A stretch of 64,000 nt of DNA from Rheinheimera pacifica (GCF_024809855.1 NZ_JANUEM010000002.1:310001-374000), one strand, 5' to 3'; counted from the first letter of the stretch, positions 26,455 through 35,673 are shown. Program-made: numbers and translations. Notes: a model not told the origin generated them from the letters alone.

Positions 26455-26607
26455 ATGTCTGAGCTGGATTTTGATTTAGACCATCTGGACTTTGCTGAAG
26501 CAGAGCAAAATGTAGAGCGCCAGCAACAAGCTGAACTTAGCCGTGCTGACGCGCCACAATATGGTGATGACGACGATGAATGCAGTGGCGGTGCCTGTAA
26601 AATTTAA
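26455..26607 (+). CDS. 50-residue acidic protein with C-terminal CSGGACKI
   Basis: ATG 26455, preceded by GAGGGGA at good spacing, opens a 50-codon frame ending at TAA 26605-26607. It is strongly acidic in the N-terminal two thirds (SELDFDLDHLDFAEAEQ) and in a DDDDE run. It ends in CSGGACKI, with two cysteines four residues apart, which could bind metal or be redox-active. I recognise no named family. Its stop overlaps the convergent MFS gene by four bases. The good ribosome site and non-random composition support expression. Confidence 0.6.
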   Translation: MSELDFDLDHLDFAEAEQNVERQQQAELSRADAPQYGDDDDECSGGACKI

Positions 26608-27797
26608 TCCGGACTGGCTGCAGTAACGGGCAGCTCCGCGGGTTTATGCCACAACTGGCTTACTGCAATACACAGCACCCCTGCCAGCATCAGCAATGCA
26701 AATGGCAGCGGGGTGCCGTTATAAAACAGCGCCAGTAACGGCCCGGCCAGTGCACCTATACCAAAGCGCAAAGTACCTATTACCGCCGTTGCGGTACCGC
26801 TGTTATCCGGAAATTTCATCAGGATCATAGCATCAGCGTTAGTGGCTATCAGGCTTAAGCTGGCCATTAGCGGGGCTATCGCCAATACCGTATACACCAG
26901 CTCAAACTGCCAGAAGTTAAACATGGTTAACGCGCTGGCGCTGACAATCGCCACTGCCAGTCCGGCTTGCAGCATACGTTGTGGGCCAAGGCGGGTAACC
27001 AGACGGCTGTTGATCAGGTTTGCCAGCATCAGCATTAATACATTAAAGCCAAATAACAAGCTGAACTGCTGCTCGTCTACACCAAAAAATTTGATATAAA
27101 CAAAAGGTACGGCGGTTAAAAAGCAAAAAAATGAGAACGAGGCAAACATCGACGTAGCAATATCCGGCCGGGCAGAAGCCCTTGAAAACACCACTTTGTA
27201 GCCGGCAAAAAACGCCAGCTTCTGTGGCGCACCGGCAGGTTTTATCTCCGGCAGATAACGCCAGCTAAGCAACAGGATAAGTAAGCCATAGGCTGCCAGC
27301 GTAATAAAGATCATCTGCCAGTTGGCCAGCCACAACACGCCGCTGCCAATGGCTGGTGCCAACAAAGGTGCCAGCATCATAATCATCGATACATACGACA
27401 TCCCTTTAGCGGTATGTTCCTGATATATATGCCGTACTATACCCGGCACTACTACTGTAGCCGCCGCGCCACATAAAGCCTGAATCGCGCGCCAGAATAA
27501 AAACCACTCAATAGTGCTAACTAAACTTAAGGCAATACTGGCCAGCACAAAGCCGGTTAAACCAAAAATAGCCAGCGGCCTGCGACCAAAGCTGTCGGCC
27601 AGCGGGCCACAAATCAGCATGCTGATACCAAAAAAAGCTAGGAAAATACTTAACGACTGCTGCACCATGCCAATAGAAGTATTCAGTTGTTGCGCCATAA
27701 TGGGCATGGCTGGCAGGTACATATCAATGGCCAGCGGCGTGGTGGCAACAACGGCTGCCAGCAATATAATAATCCAGCCAGCGGGTTTGTTTGACAT
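26604..27797 (-). CDS. Bcr/CflA-type multidrug efflux MFS transporter
   Basis: A 397-residue, 12-helix major facilitator of the Bcr/CflA drug:H+ antiporter family. Helix 1 carries TTPLAIDMYLPAMP, the family hallmark, and the loop after helix 2 has GPLADSFGRRPLAI (motif A). The helix-4/5 region RAIQALCGAAATVVVPGIVRHI is also typical. Members export drugs or sulfonamide, and in some cases cysteine or dipeptides. Complete. It overlaps the small acidic gene tail to tail. Confidence 0.88.
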   Translation of the reverse strand: MSNKPAGWIIILLAAVVATTPLAIDMYLPAMPIMAQQLNTSIGMVQQSLSIFLAFFGISMLICGPLADSFGRRPLAIFGLTGFVLASIALSLVSTIEWFLFWRAIQALCGAAATVVVPGIVRHIYQEHTAKGMSYVSMIMMLAPLLAPAIGSGVLWLANWQMIFITLAAYGLLILLLSWRYLPEIKPAGAPQKLAFFAGYKVVFSRASARPDIATSMFASFSFFCFLTAVPFVYIKFFGVDEQQFSLLFGFNVLMLMLANLINSRLVTRLGPQRMLQAGLAVAIVSASALTMFNFWQFELVYTVLAIAPLMASLSLIATNADAMILMKFPDNSGTATAVIGTLRFGIGALAGPLLALFYNGTPLPFALLMLAGVLCIAVSQLWHKPAELPVTAASPD

Positions 27798-28033
27798 AGG
27801 TTAAGGCTCTTAATTTGGCAGCGCACTATAATACGCGGTTTTGTTAGCCTCAGCTAATGGCTGAGTGTAAAAATGGGTTAACAAATATGTCTGGCAGCTA
27901 AGAGGGATAATTCACGCAGTAAATTAATAGATAAGCTGCAAACGTTTAAATGCAGTGCTGCTATCGGAACAGAATAGCTTAAGCCAGGGTATTACGCTTA
28001 TACTGAATAAACTCAGATTGTTGGATTTAAATA

Positions 28034-28708
28034 ATGAAAAAAACCAAAATAATTACTACAGATGAAATATTACTCACGCTGTGTCAGTCGGTAAGCAAAG
28101 TATTATCGGGCGCTGGCAACAGTAATGTAGCTTATTCGCCCATGGTACAAAAAATACAAAAAACCTGTCTGCGGCCTGATCTGGGGTGCTTTGTGTTGTT
28201 TGACGGCGGCTTCTCCGGCCTGGTAATTATTAACTTTACCGCCCAGGCTGCGATGGAAATTTATAAAAAATACTTAATGAGCATGGGGATGCCGGAAAGC
28301 GAACTGGCTCAGTTTCATACCTCTGATGAAGTAGGCAATGTGATGGGCGAGTTGATGAACCAGATCGTTGGCGATTTTACCAACACAGTGCGCTATGACC
28401 TGCAAACGTCAATTAATCAGAGCCAGCCAAAAATGATGGCCATTAATAAGCAGGTGCAAATTTTAATTAATACCCAGCTTGATCAGCCGCAGGCTCGCCG
28501 GGTTACCTTTAGTACGCCAGAGCATAATATTTTTTATCTGGAACTGGCGATGGACAAAACCGAGTTTATACAACTGCATGAGTTTGATAAAGCCGAGCAG
28601 GAGCACCCGGACGATATTCTGGCCAATGCGCAACAATATACACCGGAGAACACCGTTAGTGCCTCAGCAGAGGTGGATGATGATTTTCTGAAAAACCTGG
28701 GTTTATAA
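28034..28708 (+). CDS. DUF3334 family protein (CheX/CheC-like core)
   Basis: A 224-residue soluble protein I recognise as the DUF3334 family of Vibrio/Shewanella-type bacteria. Its middle carries SDEVGNVMGELMNQIVGDFTN (about residues 97-117), which resembles the E-x2-N-x-(I/M)xG helix of CheC/CheX/FliY aspartyl-phosphate phosphatases. The N-terminus IITTDEILLTLCQSV and the FDGGFSGLVIINFT strand fit the same fold. It may therefore act in chemotaxis or a phospho-relay, but no family function is established. The C-terminus ends VDDDFLKNLGL after an acidic linker. It is convergent with rstB. Confidence 0.7.
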   Translation: MKKTKIITTDEILLTLCQSVSKVLSGAGNSNVAYSPMVQKIQKTCLRPDLGCFVLFDGGFSGLVIINFTAQAAMEIYKKYLMSMGMPESELAQFHTSDEVGNVMGELMNQIVGDFTNTVRYDLQTSINQSQPKMMAINKQVQILINTQLDQPQARRVTFSTPEHNIFYLELAMDKTEFIQLHEFDKAEQEHPDDILANAQQYTPENTVSASAEVDDDFLKNLGL

Positions 28709-28736
28709 CCGGTATTGCCGCGATATTCCCCGGCGG

Positions 28737-29966
28737 TTAAGACGCTACTTTGCCTGTCGGCAGGCGCAGGCAAAAACTGGCTCCCGCCAGGGTGGCGGAT
28801 TTACTTACACTGATGCTGCCCTGATGCCACTGCATAACACGCTGCACTATGGCCAGCCCCAGGCCAAAGCCGCCACCTTGTTTATTACGGCTGGCTTCAA
28901 GGCGGAAAAAAGGTTTCAGGATGTCTTCACGCATGGCCTCCGGAATTCCGGGGCCGTCATCTTCAATGTGGATATGCCAGTAATCTTGCTGTTGTCGCAG
29001 TGTCAATGTAATGCGCTGGCGGGCATACTTTTTGGCGTTAACCAGCACATTTTGCAGTGCCCGTTCCAGATAATGGCCATCGCCAAACAGCATGGCCTGC
29101 TCTGGCATCGTTAAACTAATTGCTGCGCCAGGCAGCGGCGACAGTTTTTCGTTCAGGTTGGCTATTAACTCAGTCAGGTTTATCTGTTGCAACTGCAAGG
29201 GTAACTGGCCGGTTTCCAGCCGGGCATAATCAAGTATTTCATCTACCAGTTGTTGTAACTCCCGTACATCCTCACACATCAGGCGACGTTCGTCCTCTGG
29301 CAGTTGGGTTGCCATTTCCAGTGCAAAATTCAACCGGGCAATAGGAGTGCGCAGTTCATGCGATACCGCATGCGTCATTTCGCGCTGCAGGTTCAGCAAA
29401 TCGCGGATTTGCAGGCTCATCTGGCTGAAACTTTGTGCTATCGGCGCAATAAAAGAATGCGTCGGTACAGCTATGGTACTGTCGCTATTGCCGGAAAATT
29501 GCTTCAGGCTAAACTGCAAGGTACGGATATCACGCGCTACCGGCCAAAGCCACAGCGCTACCGCAACAGCTAACAACACAAAAAACAACAGCGTAAACCA
29601 GGTGGCACCTTCTTGTTGTATTAATGGCAGCGGGCCCAAACGCCATAACTGCTGGCCTTGCTGATAGTAAAAATACACGCTGTCGGCTTCGAACAAGGTA
29701 ACAATATCACCTTGTTGCAGTAACTGTTGCTCTTGTGGCAACCAACTGATGCTGTCGGGGCTGAGTTCAGTGTAAGGCAGGCTGATATGGCTTTGCCATT
29801 GTATGGCGGGCTGTTGCAATTGCTGCTGCAACAGCTGGCTGTAGCTGTTAAGCCAGGGGGGGGCGGTGTCGGGTTGCCATTGCTGCCACAGCTGTTCTAC
29901 TGCCCAGCCAATACCAAGCAATACCAGAAACAGAAACAGGTAAAAGTGCCAGAATAGCCTTTGCAT
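28737..29966 (-). CDS. rstB: RstB-like sensor histidine kinase
   Basis: A 409-residue membrane histidine kinase. TM1 about 6-24; periplasmic loop to about 125; TM2 about 127-148; HAMP; dimerisation box MTHAVSHELRTPIARLNFAL with phospho-acceptor His (about residue 203); HATPase with NVLVNAKKYA (N box), DDGPGIPE (G1) and GGGFGLGLAI (G2). The conserved LRTPIARL and order match the RstB type. It starts two bases after the response regulator's stop, so it is the last gene of the coupled mipA-DUF3019-rstA-rstB operon. Signal unknown; the operon suggests envelope stress. Confidence 0.88.
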   Translation of the reverse strand: MQRLFWHFYLFLFLVLLGIGWAVEQLWQQWQPDTAPPWLNSYSQLLQQQLQQPAIQWQSHISLPYTELSPDSISWLPQEQQLLQQGDIVTLFEADSVYFYYQQGQQLWRLGPLPLIQQEGATWFTLLFFVLLAVAVALWLWPVARDIRTLQFSLKQFSGNSDSTIAVPTHSFIAPIAQSFSQMSLQIRDLLNLQREMTHAVSHELRTPIARLNFALEMATQLPEDERRLMCEDVRELQQLVDEILDYARLETGQLPLQLQQINLTELIANLNEKLSPLPGAAISLTMPEQAMLFGDGHYLERALQNVLVNAKKYARQRITLTLRQQQDYWHIHIEDDGPGIPEAMREDILKPFFRLEASRNKQGGGFGLGLAIVQRVMQWHQGSISVSKSATLAGASFCLRLPTGKVAS

Positions 29967-29968
29967 GC

Positions 29969-30661
29969 TTAGTGCCAGGCGTCTGCAACAAATAAATAGC
30001 CTTTACCCCAGACAGTTTTAATACGAAACGGTGTTTCGGCGTTATCGCCCAGCTTACGGCGTAAATGCGAAATGCGTACATCGACAGTGCGGTCGAGGCC
30101 GTCGTATTCACGGCCAATAATCTGTTGATGAATAGCTTCGCGTTTTACGGTTTGGCCAGCGTGTTTAGCCAGCATCCAGAGCAAATCAAATTCATAGCTG
30201 GTAAGTTCTACACGCTCGTTGTCGTACCAGGCTTCACGGGCACGCTGTTTTAACAGTAAGCGGCCAAACTGCAGTTCTTGCTGCTCGGTTTTGGTGGTAG
30301 TTTGGCTGCGCCGTAGCAAGGCATTTATCCGTGCCACCAACACACGCGGCTCTACCGGTTTTACTACATAATCATCAGCGCCCAGTTCCAGCCCTAGCAC
30401 CTGATCAATGTCACTTTGTTTTGCAGTTAACATTAACACCGGGCCTTTATACCAGGGGCGGATCTGGCGGCAAACGCCAAAGCCATCCAGGCCCGGTAGC
30501 ATCAGATCCAGCACGATCAGATCAGGTTGAAACTGGCGGCAGTGCTCTGCTACTGCATCGCCCTGGCTTTGCTGCTGCACGGTAAAGCCGTGTTGGGTAA
30601 GAAAGCTCTGCACCAGAGAGGCCAGGCGGGCATCGTCTTCTACTAACAATATTTTGGCCAT
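29969..30661 (-). CDS. rstA: RstA-like OmpR-family response regulator
   Basis: A 230-residue response regulator. Receiver domain 1-118: LLVEDD start, phospho-acceptor Asp in LIVLDLMLPGLDG (about residue 51), Thr in MLTAK and Lys in DYVVKP. An OmpR winged helix occupies about 130-228: LTSYEFDLLWMLAKHAGQTV, YDGLDRTVDVRISHLRRKLGD and KTVWGKGYLF. I chose ATG 30661 because it overlaps the stop of the DUF3019 gene as TGATG. A longer frame adds five residues. Partner of the kinase immediately downstream. Confidence 0.9.
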   Translation of the reverse strand: MAKILLVEDDARLASLVQSFLTQHGFTVQQQSQGDAVAEHCRQFQPDLIVLDLMLPGLDGFGVCRQIRPWYKGPVLMLTAKQSDIDQVLGLELGADDYVVKPVEPRVLVARINALLRRSQTTTKTEQQELQFGRLLLKQRAREAWYDNERVELTSYEFDLLWMLAKHAGQTVKREAIHQQIIGREYDGLDRTVDVRISHLRRKLGDNAETPFRIKTVWGKGYLFVADAWH

Positions 30662-31041
30662 CAGAAAATACTCCATGGGCTGGCGATCCGGCGCCGCATG
30701 GGTTTGCGGCTTAATACTTTCAGTTCTGTTTGTAACAATACAATGTCGTGGTCATTACGCAGGCTAAGCTCGGTATTTTGCCACGACAGCGGCTGCTGCC
30801 ATTCGCCGGTGGTGGTATCTTGCCAGCATTGGATAAGTTGCTCTGCCAGAAACAGGCACGGGCTTAGCTTTTGCTCGCTGTACCACTGCACCTGCAAGTC
30901 TGCGTGGCAGGGTTGATTGGGTTGTTCGGTAACACAAATTTGTGGTTTTACGTTCCAGCATAGCGCAGCCGCACAGGGTGCAGGCGCAGCCTGTGATGCA
31001 GTCACTCCGTTCAGTGCCAGTAACAACCAGAAACCGTGCAT
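30661..31041 (-). CDS. DUF3019 exported small protein
   Basis: A 126-residue protein with an N-terminal signal peptide (about 1-19, cleavage after SQA). The mature domain has several cysteines (APCAAALCW, QICVTEQPNQPC, SPCLFL, QCW), giving a probable periplasmic disulfide-rich fold, and matches DUF3019. The family sits next to mipA and rstAB in several Alteromonadales-like genomes. Its start overlaps the mipA stop (TAATG) and its stop overlaps the rstA start (TGATG), so translation is coupled on both sides. A periplasmic signal-input protein for RstB is a reasonable but untested inference. Confidence 0.75.
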   Translation of the reverse strand: MHGFWLLLALNGVTASQAAPAPCAAALCWNVKPQICVTEQPNQPCHADLQVQWYSEQKLSPCLFLAEQLIQCWQDTTTGEWQQPLSWQNTELSLRNDHDIVLLQTELKVLSRKPMRRRIASPWSIF

Positions 31042-31892
31042 TAATAAAACCGGTAACTCACGCCTAAAAACCAGGTTGTTACATTATCAGACCGCACCAG
31101 CGGACTTTGGGTCATAGCATCATCCAGATGTAGGTAGCGAACAAAAGCCAGCATAGAAACGCGTTCAGACACGGGCTTTTGCCAACTTAAACGCAGCTCA
31201 GGCTGCCAGCTTGGCCTGCCGTCGTAGCGTGGCAGATAAAACGGCTCATTATTATCAATGCCATAATAAGTATCAATCAGTTTGGCGCTTTTCCAGTTTA
31301 GTTTGGCCGTGGCCTGCCACAGGCCACTGTTTAGCTGCCAGTTGCGGCCGATGCTGATACTGGCATGCTGGCCCTTATAGGTGTTGCTAACGTCTTGCCA
31401 CAGCGCTGCTTGCGCCTGCCAGTTTTCATTAAACCAATCCAGTTGGATGCCTAAGTCGAAGGCGGTTGGCCGTTTACTAACCTGACGTACAGAAACCGCC
31501 TGAGCACTACGCTCTTCAGCATAGCTTGGCCCTTCCATAGCGGTATGACTAAATTGCATCAGGTTGCCGCCAAACCATTTCTGGAAATAGCCTTTTTCCT
31601 GATTAAACTGGCCCAGCACACTTAATTGCCAGTTGTCTGACAAAGCCAGGCTGCTGCCAAGTTTACCGTTGTCAAAAAACCAGTAGCGGCTGTAATAATA
31701 GATATCCGGCAGAATAACTAACGGCAACTCTTCGCCATCGTACAGAGGGTTGCTACGCTGGCCATAGCCCAGTGCCCAGCTCAGGTGCAGCCGTTGCTCT
31801 TCTACGCACTGAGCGCCTTGTGTGCACACCGGCGCAGGCTCGGCTTTCACCTGCCAGCTTAGCAGCAATAAAAGTATGATCAGGTAGCGCAA
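31041..31892 (-). CDS. MipA/OmpV-family outer membrane protein
   Basis: A 283-residue outer-membrane beta-barrel of the MipA/OmpV family. A signal peptide covers about 1-17 (SWQVKA). The mature part has alternating strands with LSWALGYGQRSNPLYDGEELPLVILPDIYYY, the family's N-terminal region, and ends in an aromatic residue after SYRFY, the usual Bam recognition end. The start is TTG 31892 with AAGGTGA just upstream. It is the first gene of the mipA-DUF3019-rstAB operon. Members act as scaffolds, porins or stress-induced barrels, and regulation by the downstream RstAB is likely. Confidence 0.85.
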   Translation of the reverse strand: MRYLIILLLLLSWQVKAEPAPVCTQGAQCVEEQRLHLSWALGYGQRSNPLYDGEELPLVILPDIYYYSRYWFFDNGKLGSSLALSDNWQLSVLGQFNQEKGYFQKWFGGNLMQFSHTAMEGPSYAEERSAQAVSVRQVSKRPTAFDLGIQLDWFNENWQAQAALWQDVSNTYKGQHASISIGRNWQLNSGLWQATAKLNWKSAKLIDTYYGIDNNEPFYLPRYDGRPSWQPELRLSWQKPVSERVSMLAFVRYLHLDDAMTQSPLVRSDNVTTWFLGVSYRFY

Positions 31893-32206
31893 TCTTCACC
31901 TTGGCTCAGAAATTGAGTTCACAAATTTTTCTACGCTGTTAGTTTAGCAAGTTGTACGGCCAGACATAAGCAGGCATAACAATGTTTCACAATTCGATTC
32001 TGCTGATCTGGCAGCATAGCTTACATCAGAGTGATCCTGATATGGGTGGTAAGTGTATAAAGCAGGCTGGCGTAAGATGTAAATTGAATCCCCTGCCAAT
32101 TCACTTTATGATAAGGCCACAATAATTCTAAGATACCGGTAGTTGCTGCGGCGGGTTGCCGGTGTTGATAAGCGTAGTAATATCGCTGTCATAGCAGAGC
32201 GTTTTG
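31893..32206. other. Intergenic region between mipA and lacI-type gene
   Basis: 314 bp of divergent promoter DNA with no gene. TACCGGTA (32134-32141) is an 8-bp palindrome with central CG in the style of LacI-family operators, 66 bp before the regulator ATG. It is a candidate autoregulatory site and is weak. No clear RstA box was found. Confidence 0.35.
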
Positions 32207-33241
32207 ATGAGAGACAAAGCTACCTCGTTCGACATTGCTTATATGGCTGGTGTATCGCAGTCCACGGTATCGCGTGCGCTACGAAACAGCCCGCAGGTTA
32301 ATAAAGAAACCCGCGAAAAAGTGCAGGCGATTGCGCGGCAACTGAATTATAAAGTAGATAAAAATGCCAGTAACCTGCGCCAGCAGCGCAGCAGTACCCT
32401 GGCGTTGTTGTTATTTGAAGATCCCACCACTGACGAGTCGCTGATTAATCCGTTTTTTTTATCCATGCTTGGCAGTATTACCCGTGCCTGTGCCAAACGC
32501 AGCCAGGATTTACTGGTATCTTTTCAGCAATTAAGTGACGACTGGCACGCCGATTACGAAGACAGCAATAAAGCCGACGGCATTATTCTGCTCGGTTATG
32601 GCGACTATAAAGATTACGAAGAAAAACTGCATAAATTACTGGCACAGGAAACCCACTTTGTTTGTTGGGGCGCTGAAGTGCTGGGCCATCCTGAATTTAC
32701 ACTGCGCAGCAATAACCGCGAAGGTGGCCGCCTGGCCGGTGAGCATTTGCTGGCTACCGGACATAAAAGGTTTGCCTTTGTTGGCAATGCCTCTGAAGGC
32801 AGCCCGGAATTCAGTGCACGTTATCTGGGGTTTATTGATGCATTAAATACTGCGGGTATACAGGCTTCGCAAGTACCACACTTTGATGCTATTTCTACTG
32901 AAAGTGCCGGTGATAAAGCCACCGAGCAACTGCTGGCTGCCGGCCATCAGGTAGATGCCATTTTCTGCGCCAGCGATCTTATCGCTATTGGCGTTATGCG
33001 TTGCCTGAAACGGTGCAACTTAAGAGTGCCGGAAGATATTGCCGTAATGGGCTTTGATGATATTCCCGTGGCATCTTTTGCCACCCCAGCTCTTAGCACT
33101 ATTCAGCAAGACACCACCCAGGCCGGTGAGCTGCTGGTAAATAACCTGCTGCAACTCATTAATAACCAACCAATTACGGTCAATCAGATAGAGCCTAAGC
33201 TGATTATCCGCCAGTCTTGTGGCTTTAACCGCAATACCTGA
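32207..33241 (+). CDS. LacI-family transcriptional regulator
   Basis: A 344-residue regulator with the LacI DNA-binding head: SFDIAYMAGVSQSTVSRALR (about residues 7-26), the linker NYKVDKNASNLRQQ, then a periplasmic-binding-like sensor with GFDDIPVASFATPALSTI near the C-terminus. I start at ATG 32207, adjacent to an in-frame TTG. The ligand is probably a sugar or related metabolite but is not readable. Neighbours (mipA operon divergent, MORN protein downstream) do not point to a target. Whether it binds the TGAATACGTATGCA sites elsewhere in the window is untested. Confidence 0.88.
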   Translation: MRDKATSFDIAYMAGVSQSTVSRALRNSPQVNKETREKVQAIARQLNYKVDKNASNLRQQRSSTLALLLFEDPTTDESLINPFFLSMLGSITRACAKRSQDLLVSFQQLSDDWHADYEDSNKADGIILLGYGDYKDYEEKLHKLLAQETHFVCWGAEVLGHPEFTLRSNNREGGRLAGEHLLATGHKRFAFVGNASEGSPEFSARYLGFIDALNTAGIQASQVPHFDAISTESAGDKATEQLLAAGHQVDAIFCASDLIAIGVMRCLKRCNLRVPEDIAVMGFDDIPVASFATPALSTIQQDTTQAGELLVNNLLQLINNQPITVNQIEPKLIIRQSCGFNRNT

Positions 33242-33364
33242 TCCGCCAGCAGTAGCCGACAACTGCTGCGGTTTCTTTACCTGCCTATAACCTTGCTTAC
33301 GCTGCTGCTGCTTTGTGTTAATATCCAGCCCCCGGAATATTGGTTTAAACAGGAACAGGTATCT

Positions 33365-35668
33365 GTGCGTTCTTTATCACTGAAAATTTTACTGTTGTTT
33401 TTCCTGCAGTTAGCTATGCCAGTTATGGCTAGTCAAACTTTAGCCGACCGCATGGTGGATGTACGCAAGGTTGAAGGCACCGACGTGTATTACAACCTTA
33501 GCAATGGTCTGGCGCTGCAAGGTGAATACCGCTTAGTGCGCGATAGCCAGGGTTATACGCAAGCTACTTTTGACCAGGGCATTGCACAAGGCAACTGGCA
33601 AGTATTTGATCAGCGGAATCAGCGGCTATTGAGTGGCCAGTACCAGGCCGGACGCCAGCATGGTGAATGGCAATACTTTAGCGTTGATGGCAGCCTGGAT
33701 CACATTGAACACTACGACGCAGGGGTAGCAAGCGGCGTGTGGCAACGGTTTAACAGTCAGCAGCAAGTGATAGAAACCACGCAGTTTGAGCATGGCGAAA
33801 AAACCAATGTCAGCCGTTTTTATGACAACGGTAAAATACGCAGTATAGAAATTTATCAGGACAGCCTGCGTCATGGCGTGTGGCAAACTTTCCATCTTAG
33901 TGGTGAAGTGGCTGAAGCCTGGACCTATGCCAATAATCAGCTTAACGGCCCTTACCAAAGCCGGGATGAACAGGGCAACATATTGCTGCAAGGCCAATAT
34001 AATAGTAACGGCCAACAAGATGGCTTATGGACGCAATTTTTCGCCGCCGCCCGCCCTGCCGCTAACACGCATTATTTGAATGGGCAACGCCATGGCGTGG
34101 CCGAGCAGTTTAATACCGACGGTTCCCTAATTAGCCGCTGCAGCTTGCAGCATGGCGCGGAACACGGAGAATGCCGCGAGTTTCATGTTAATGGTCAGCT
34201 CGCGCGGGTATCAGCCTATCAGCAAGGTAAACTGCATGGTGAACATCTGCGCTATAGCAGTGATGGCGTGTTACTGGAAAAGTTTAATTTCATCGATGGT
34301 ATGCAGGCGGGTGAGCAATTAACTTACCACAGCAACGGTAAACTGGATCACCGTATTCAGTATCATACCTCTGAGCGTAATGCTAACGGGCAGTTTCCAC
34401 AACATGGTGTGCAAGAACGTTACAGTGTTGATGGGTTGCCTATTGTTACTGCCAATTTTGCCATGGGGCTACGCGATGGCGTATTTAAACGCTTTCAGGG
34501 CGAAAAACTCGTTGAAGAAACACAGTACAAAGCAGGCAAGCGCCATGGCGTAAGCAAAACGTTTTACTCGTCAGGCGAACCGCGGGAACAGAATACCTAT
34601 GTAGAAGAACGGCAGACCGGCCCCTTTAAAGCCTGGCATATCAATAGCCAGCTACGAGAGGAAGGTGAACGTGACAATGGCCAGATCATTGGCCGTTATC
34701 AAAGTTACTACGACACAGGCAAGCCACAAAAGCTGGAACACTTCGCTACCGAGAAAAAACCGGGTGAGCATAGCTATGGCAGGGTTGGCGAATATAAACA
34801 ATGGGCTGCGAACGGTGATCTTACTCAGGAAGGCCAGTATCTCGATAACAAGCGTCATGGTAACTGGATCACCTATCAGCAAGGTGAAAAAAGCCGTGAA
34901 CAGGAGTTTATAAACGGTAATGCCGAAGGCCGCTTTATTGATTATTATCAGGGGCGGCGCCGCAGCAGTGGCTTTTTCCTGAACAATCAGAAAACCGGCG
35001 AATGGCTTGAATACTATTACCAGGCAGATGACCCAACCTATGGGTTTATTCCGGAGGGCACAATACGCTACAAAACCCAGTGGCAGGACAACAAACAGCA
35101 TGGTAAAGCCGAATTTTATACCGCCAAAAATATTCTGTACAAAGTTGAGAACTGGGATAAAGGCTTAAAAAGCGGCGGCTATCAGGAGTTTTATGTCAGC
35201 AACGGCGAACCTAAGTTGGCTGGCAATATGCAAAAGGGCGAGTGGTTTGGCTTGTGGCAAGCCTGGTATGAAGACGGTACTCTGGCGCAAGCTGTGCATT
35301 ATGACGCCAGCCGCAAGCATGGTTTAGCGCAGGAATACTACGACAACGGCCAGCTAAAAAGCGAAATTGAATACGAGTACGACAAACCACACGGCCGGTA
35401 CGAGTTATTTCATTTAAATGGCCGGCCGCAGCAAAAAGAAAGCTATGTCAAAGGTTTAAAAGAAGGCAAGGCTGAATACTTCCACCCCAATGGTAAATCA
35501 CTGCAGCAGGGGGATTATCTGCGTGATCGCAAAGAAGGCGAGTGGCTGGAATACTGGCCCAATGGCCAGGTTCGTACTCAGGGCAGCTATATCAGCAACC
35601 GCCCGTCGGGCGACTGGCAGTACTTTGATCAACACGGCAAGTTAATTAAAACCGAGCATAAAGGCTAA
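33365..35668 (+). CDS. Secreted MORN/YwqK-repeat protein
   Basis: A protein of about 768 residues. I start at GTG 33365 (AGGAACAGG just upstream), giving a signal peptide MRSLSLKILLLFFLQLAMPVMA. Upstream in-frame codons lack any sign of a start. The whole mature protein consists of roughly 25 degenerate MORN-type repeats of about 22 residues, each with a (H/N)GxW or (H/K)GExxxYxxxG pattern. Examples are HGEWQYFSVDG, HGVWQTFHLSG, KEGEWLEYWPNG and SGDWQYFDQHG. Repeats this long usually form an extended beta-hairpin array. The YwqK antitoxin name attached to the family is not meaningful here, as no toxin is present. It could bind lipid, a surface polymer or a partner protein. Confidence 0.75.
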   Translation: MRSLSLKILLLFFLQLAMPVMASQTLADRMVDVRKVEGTDVYYNLSNGLALQGEYRLVRDSQGYTQATFDQGIAQGNWQVFDQRNQRLLSGQYQAGRQHGEWQYFSVDGSLDHIEHYDAGVASGVWQRFNSQQQVIETTQFEHGEKTNVSRFYDNGKIRSIEIYQDSLRHGVWQTFHLSGEVAEAWTYANNQLNGPYQSRDEQGNILLQGQYNSNGQQDGLWTQFFAAARPAANTHYLNGQRHGVAEQFNTDGSLISRCSLQHGAEHGECREFHVNGQLARVSAYQQGKLHGEHLRYSSDGVLLEKFNFIDGMQAGEQLTYHSNGKLDHRIQYHTSERNANGQFPQHGVQERYSVDGLPIVTANFAMGLRDGVFKRFQGEKLVEETQYKAGKRHGVSKTFYSSGEPREQNTYVEERQTGPFKAWHINSQLREEGERDNGQIIGRYQSYYDTGKPQKLEHFATEKKPGEHSYGRVGEYKQWAANGDLTQEGQYLDNKRHGNWITYQQGEKSREQEFINGNAEGRFIDYYQGRRRSSGFFLNNQKTGEWLEYYYQADDPTYGFIPEGTIRYKTQWQDNKQHGKAEFYTAKNILYKVENWDKGLKSGGYQEFYVSNGEPKLAGNMQKGEWFGLWQAWYEDGTLAQAVHYDASRKHGLAQEYYDNGQLKSEIEYEYDKPHGRYELFHLNGRPQQKESYVKGLKEGKAEYFHPNGKSLQQGDYLRDRKEGEWLEYWPNGQVRTQGSYISNRPSGDWQYFDQHGKLIKTEHKG

Positions 35669-35673
35669 CAGGT

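Noticed and set aside
33365-35668. Antitoxin label for the MORN-repeat protein
   Set aside because: The protein is exported, very long and has no toxin partner; the label arises from the MORN/YwqK family name.
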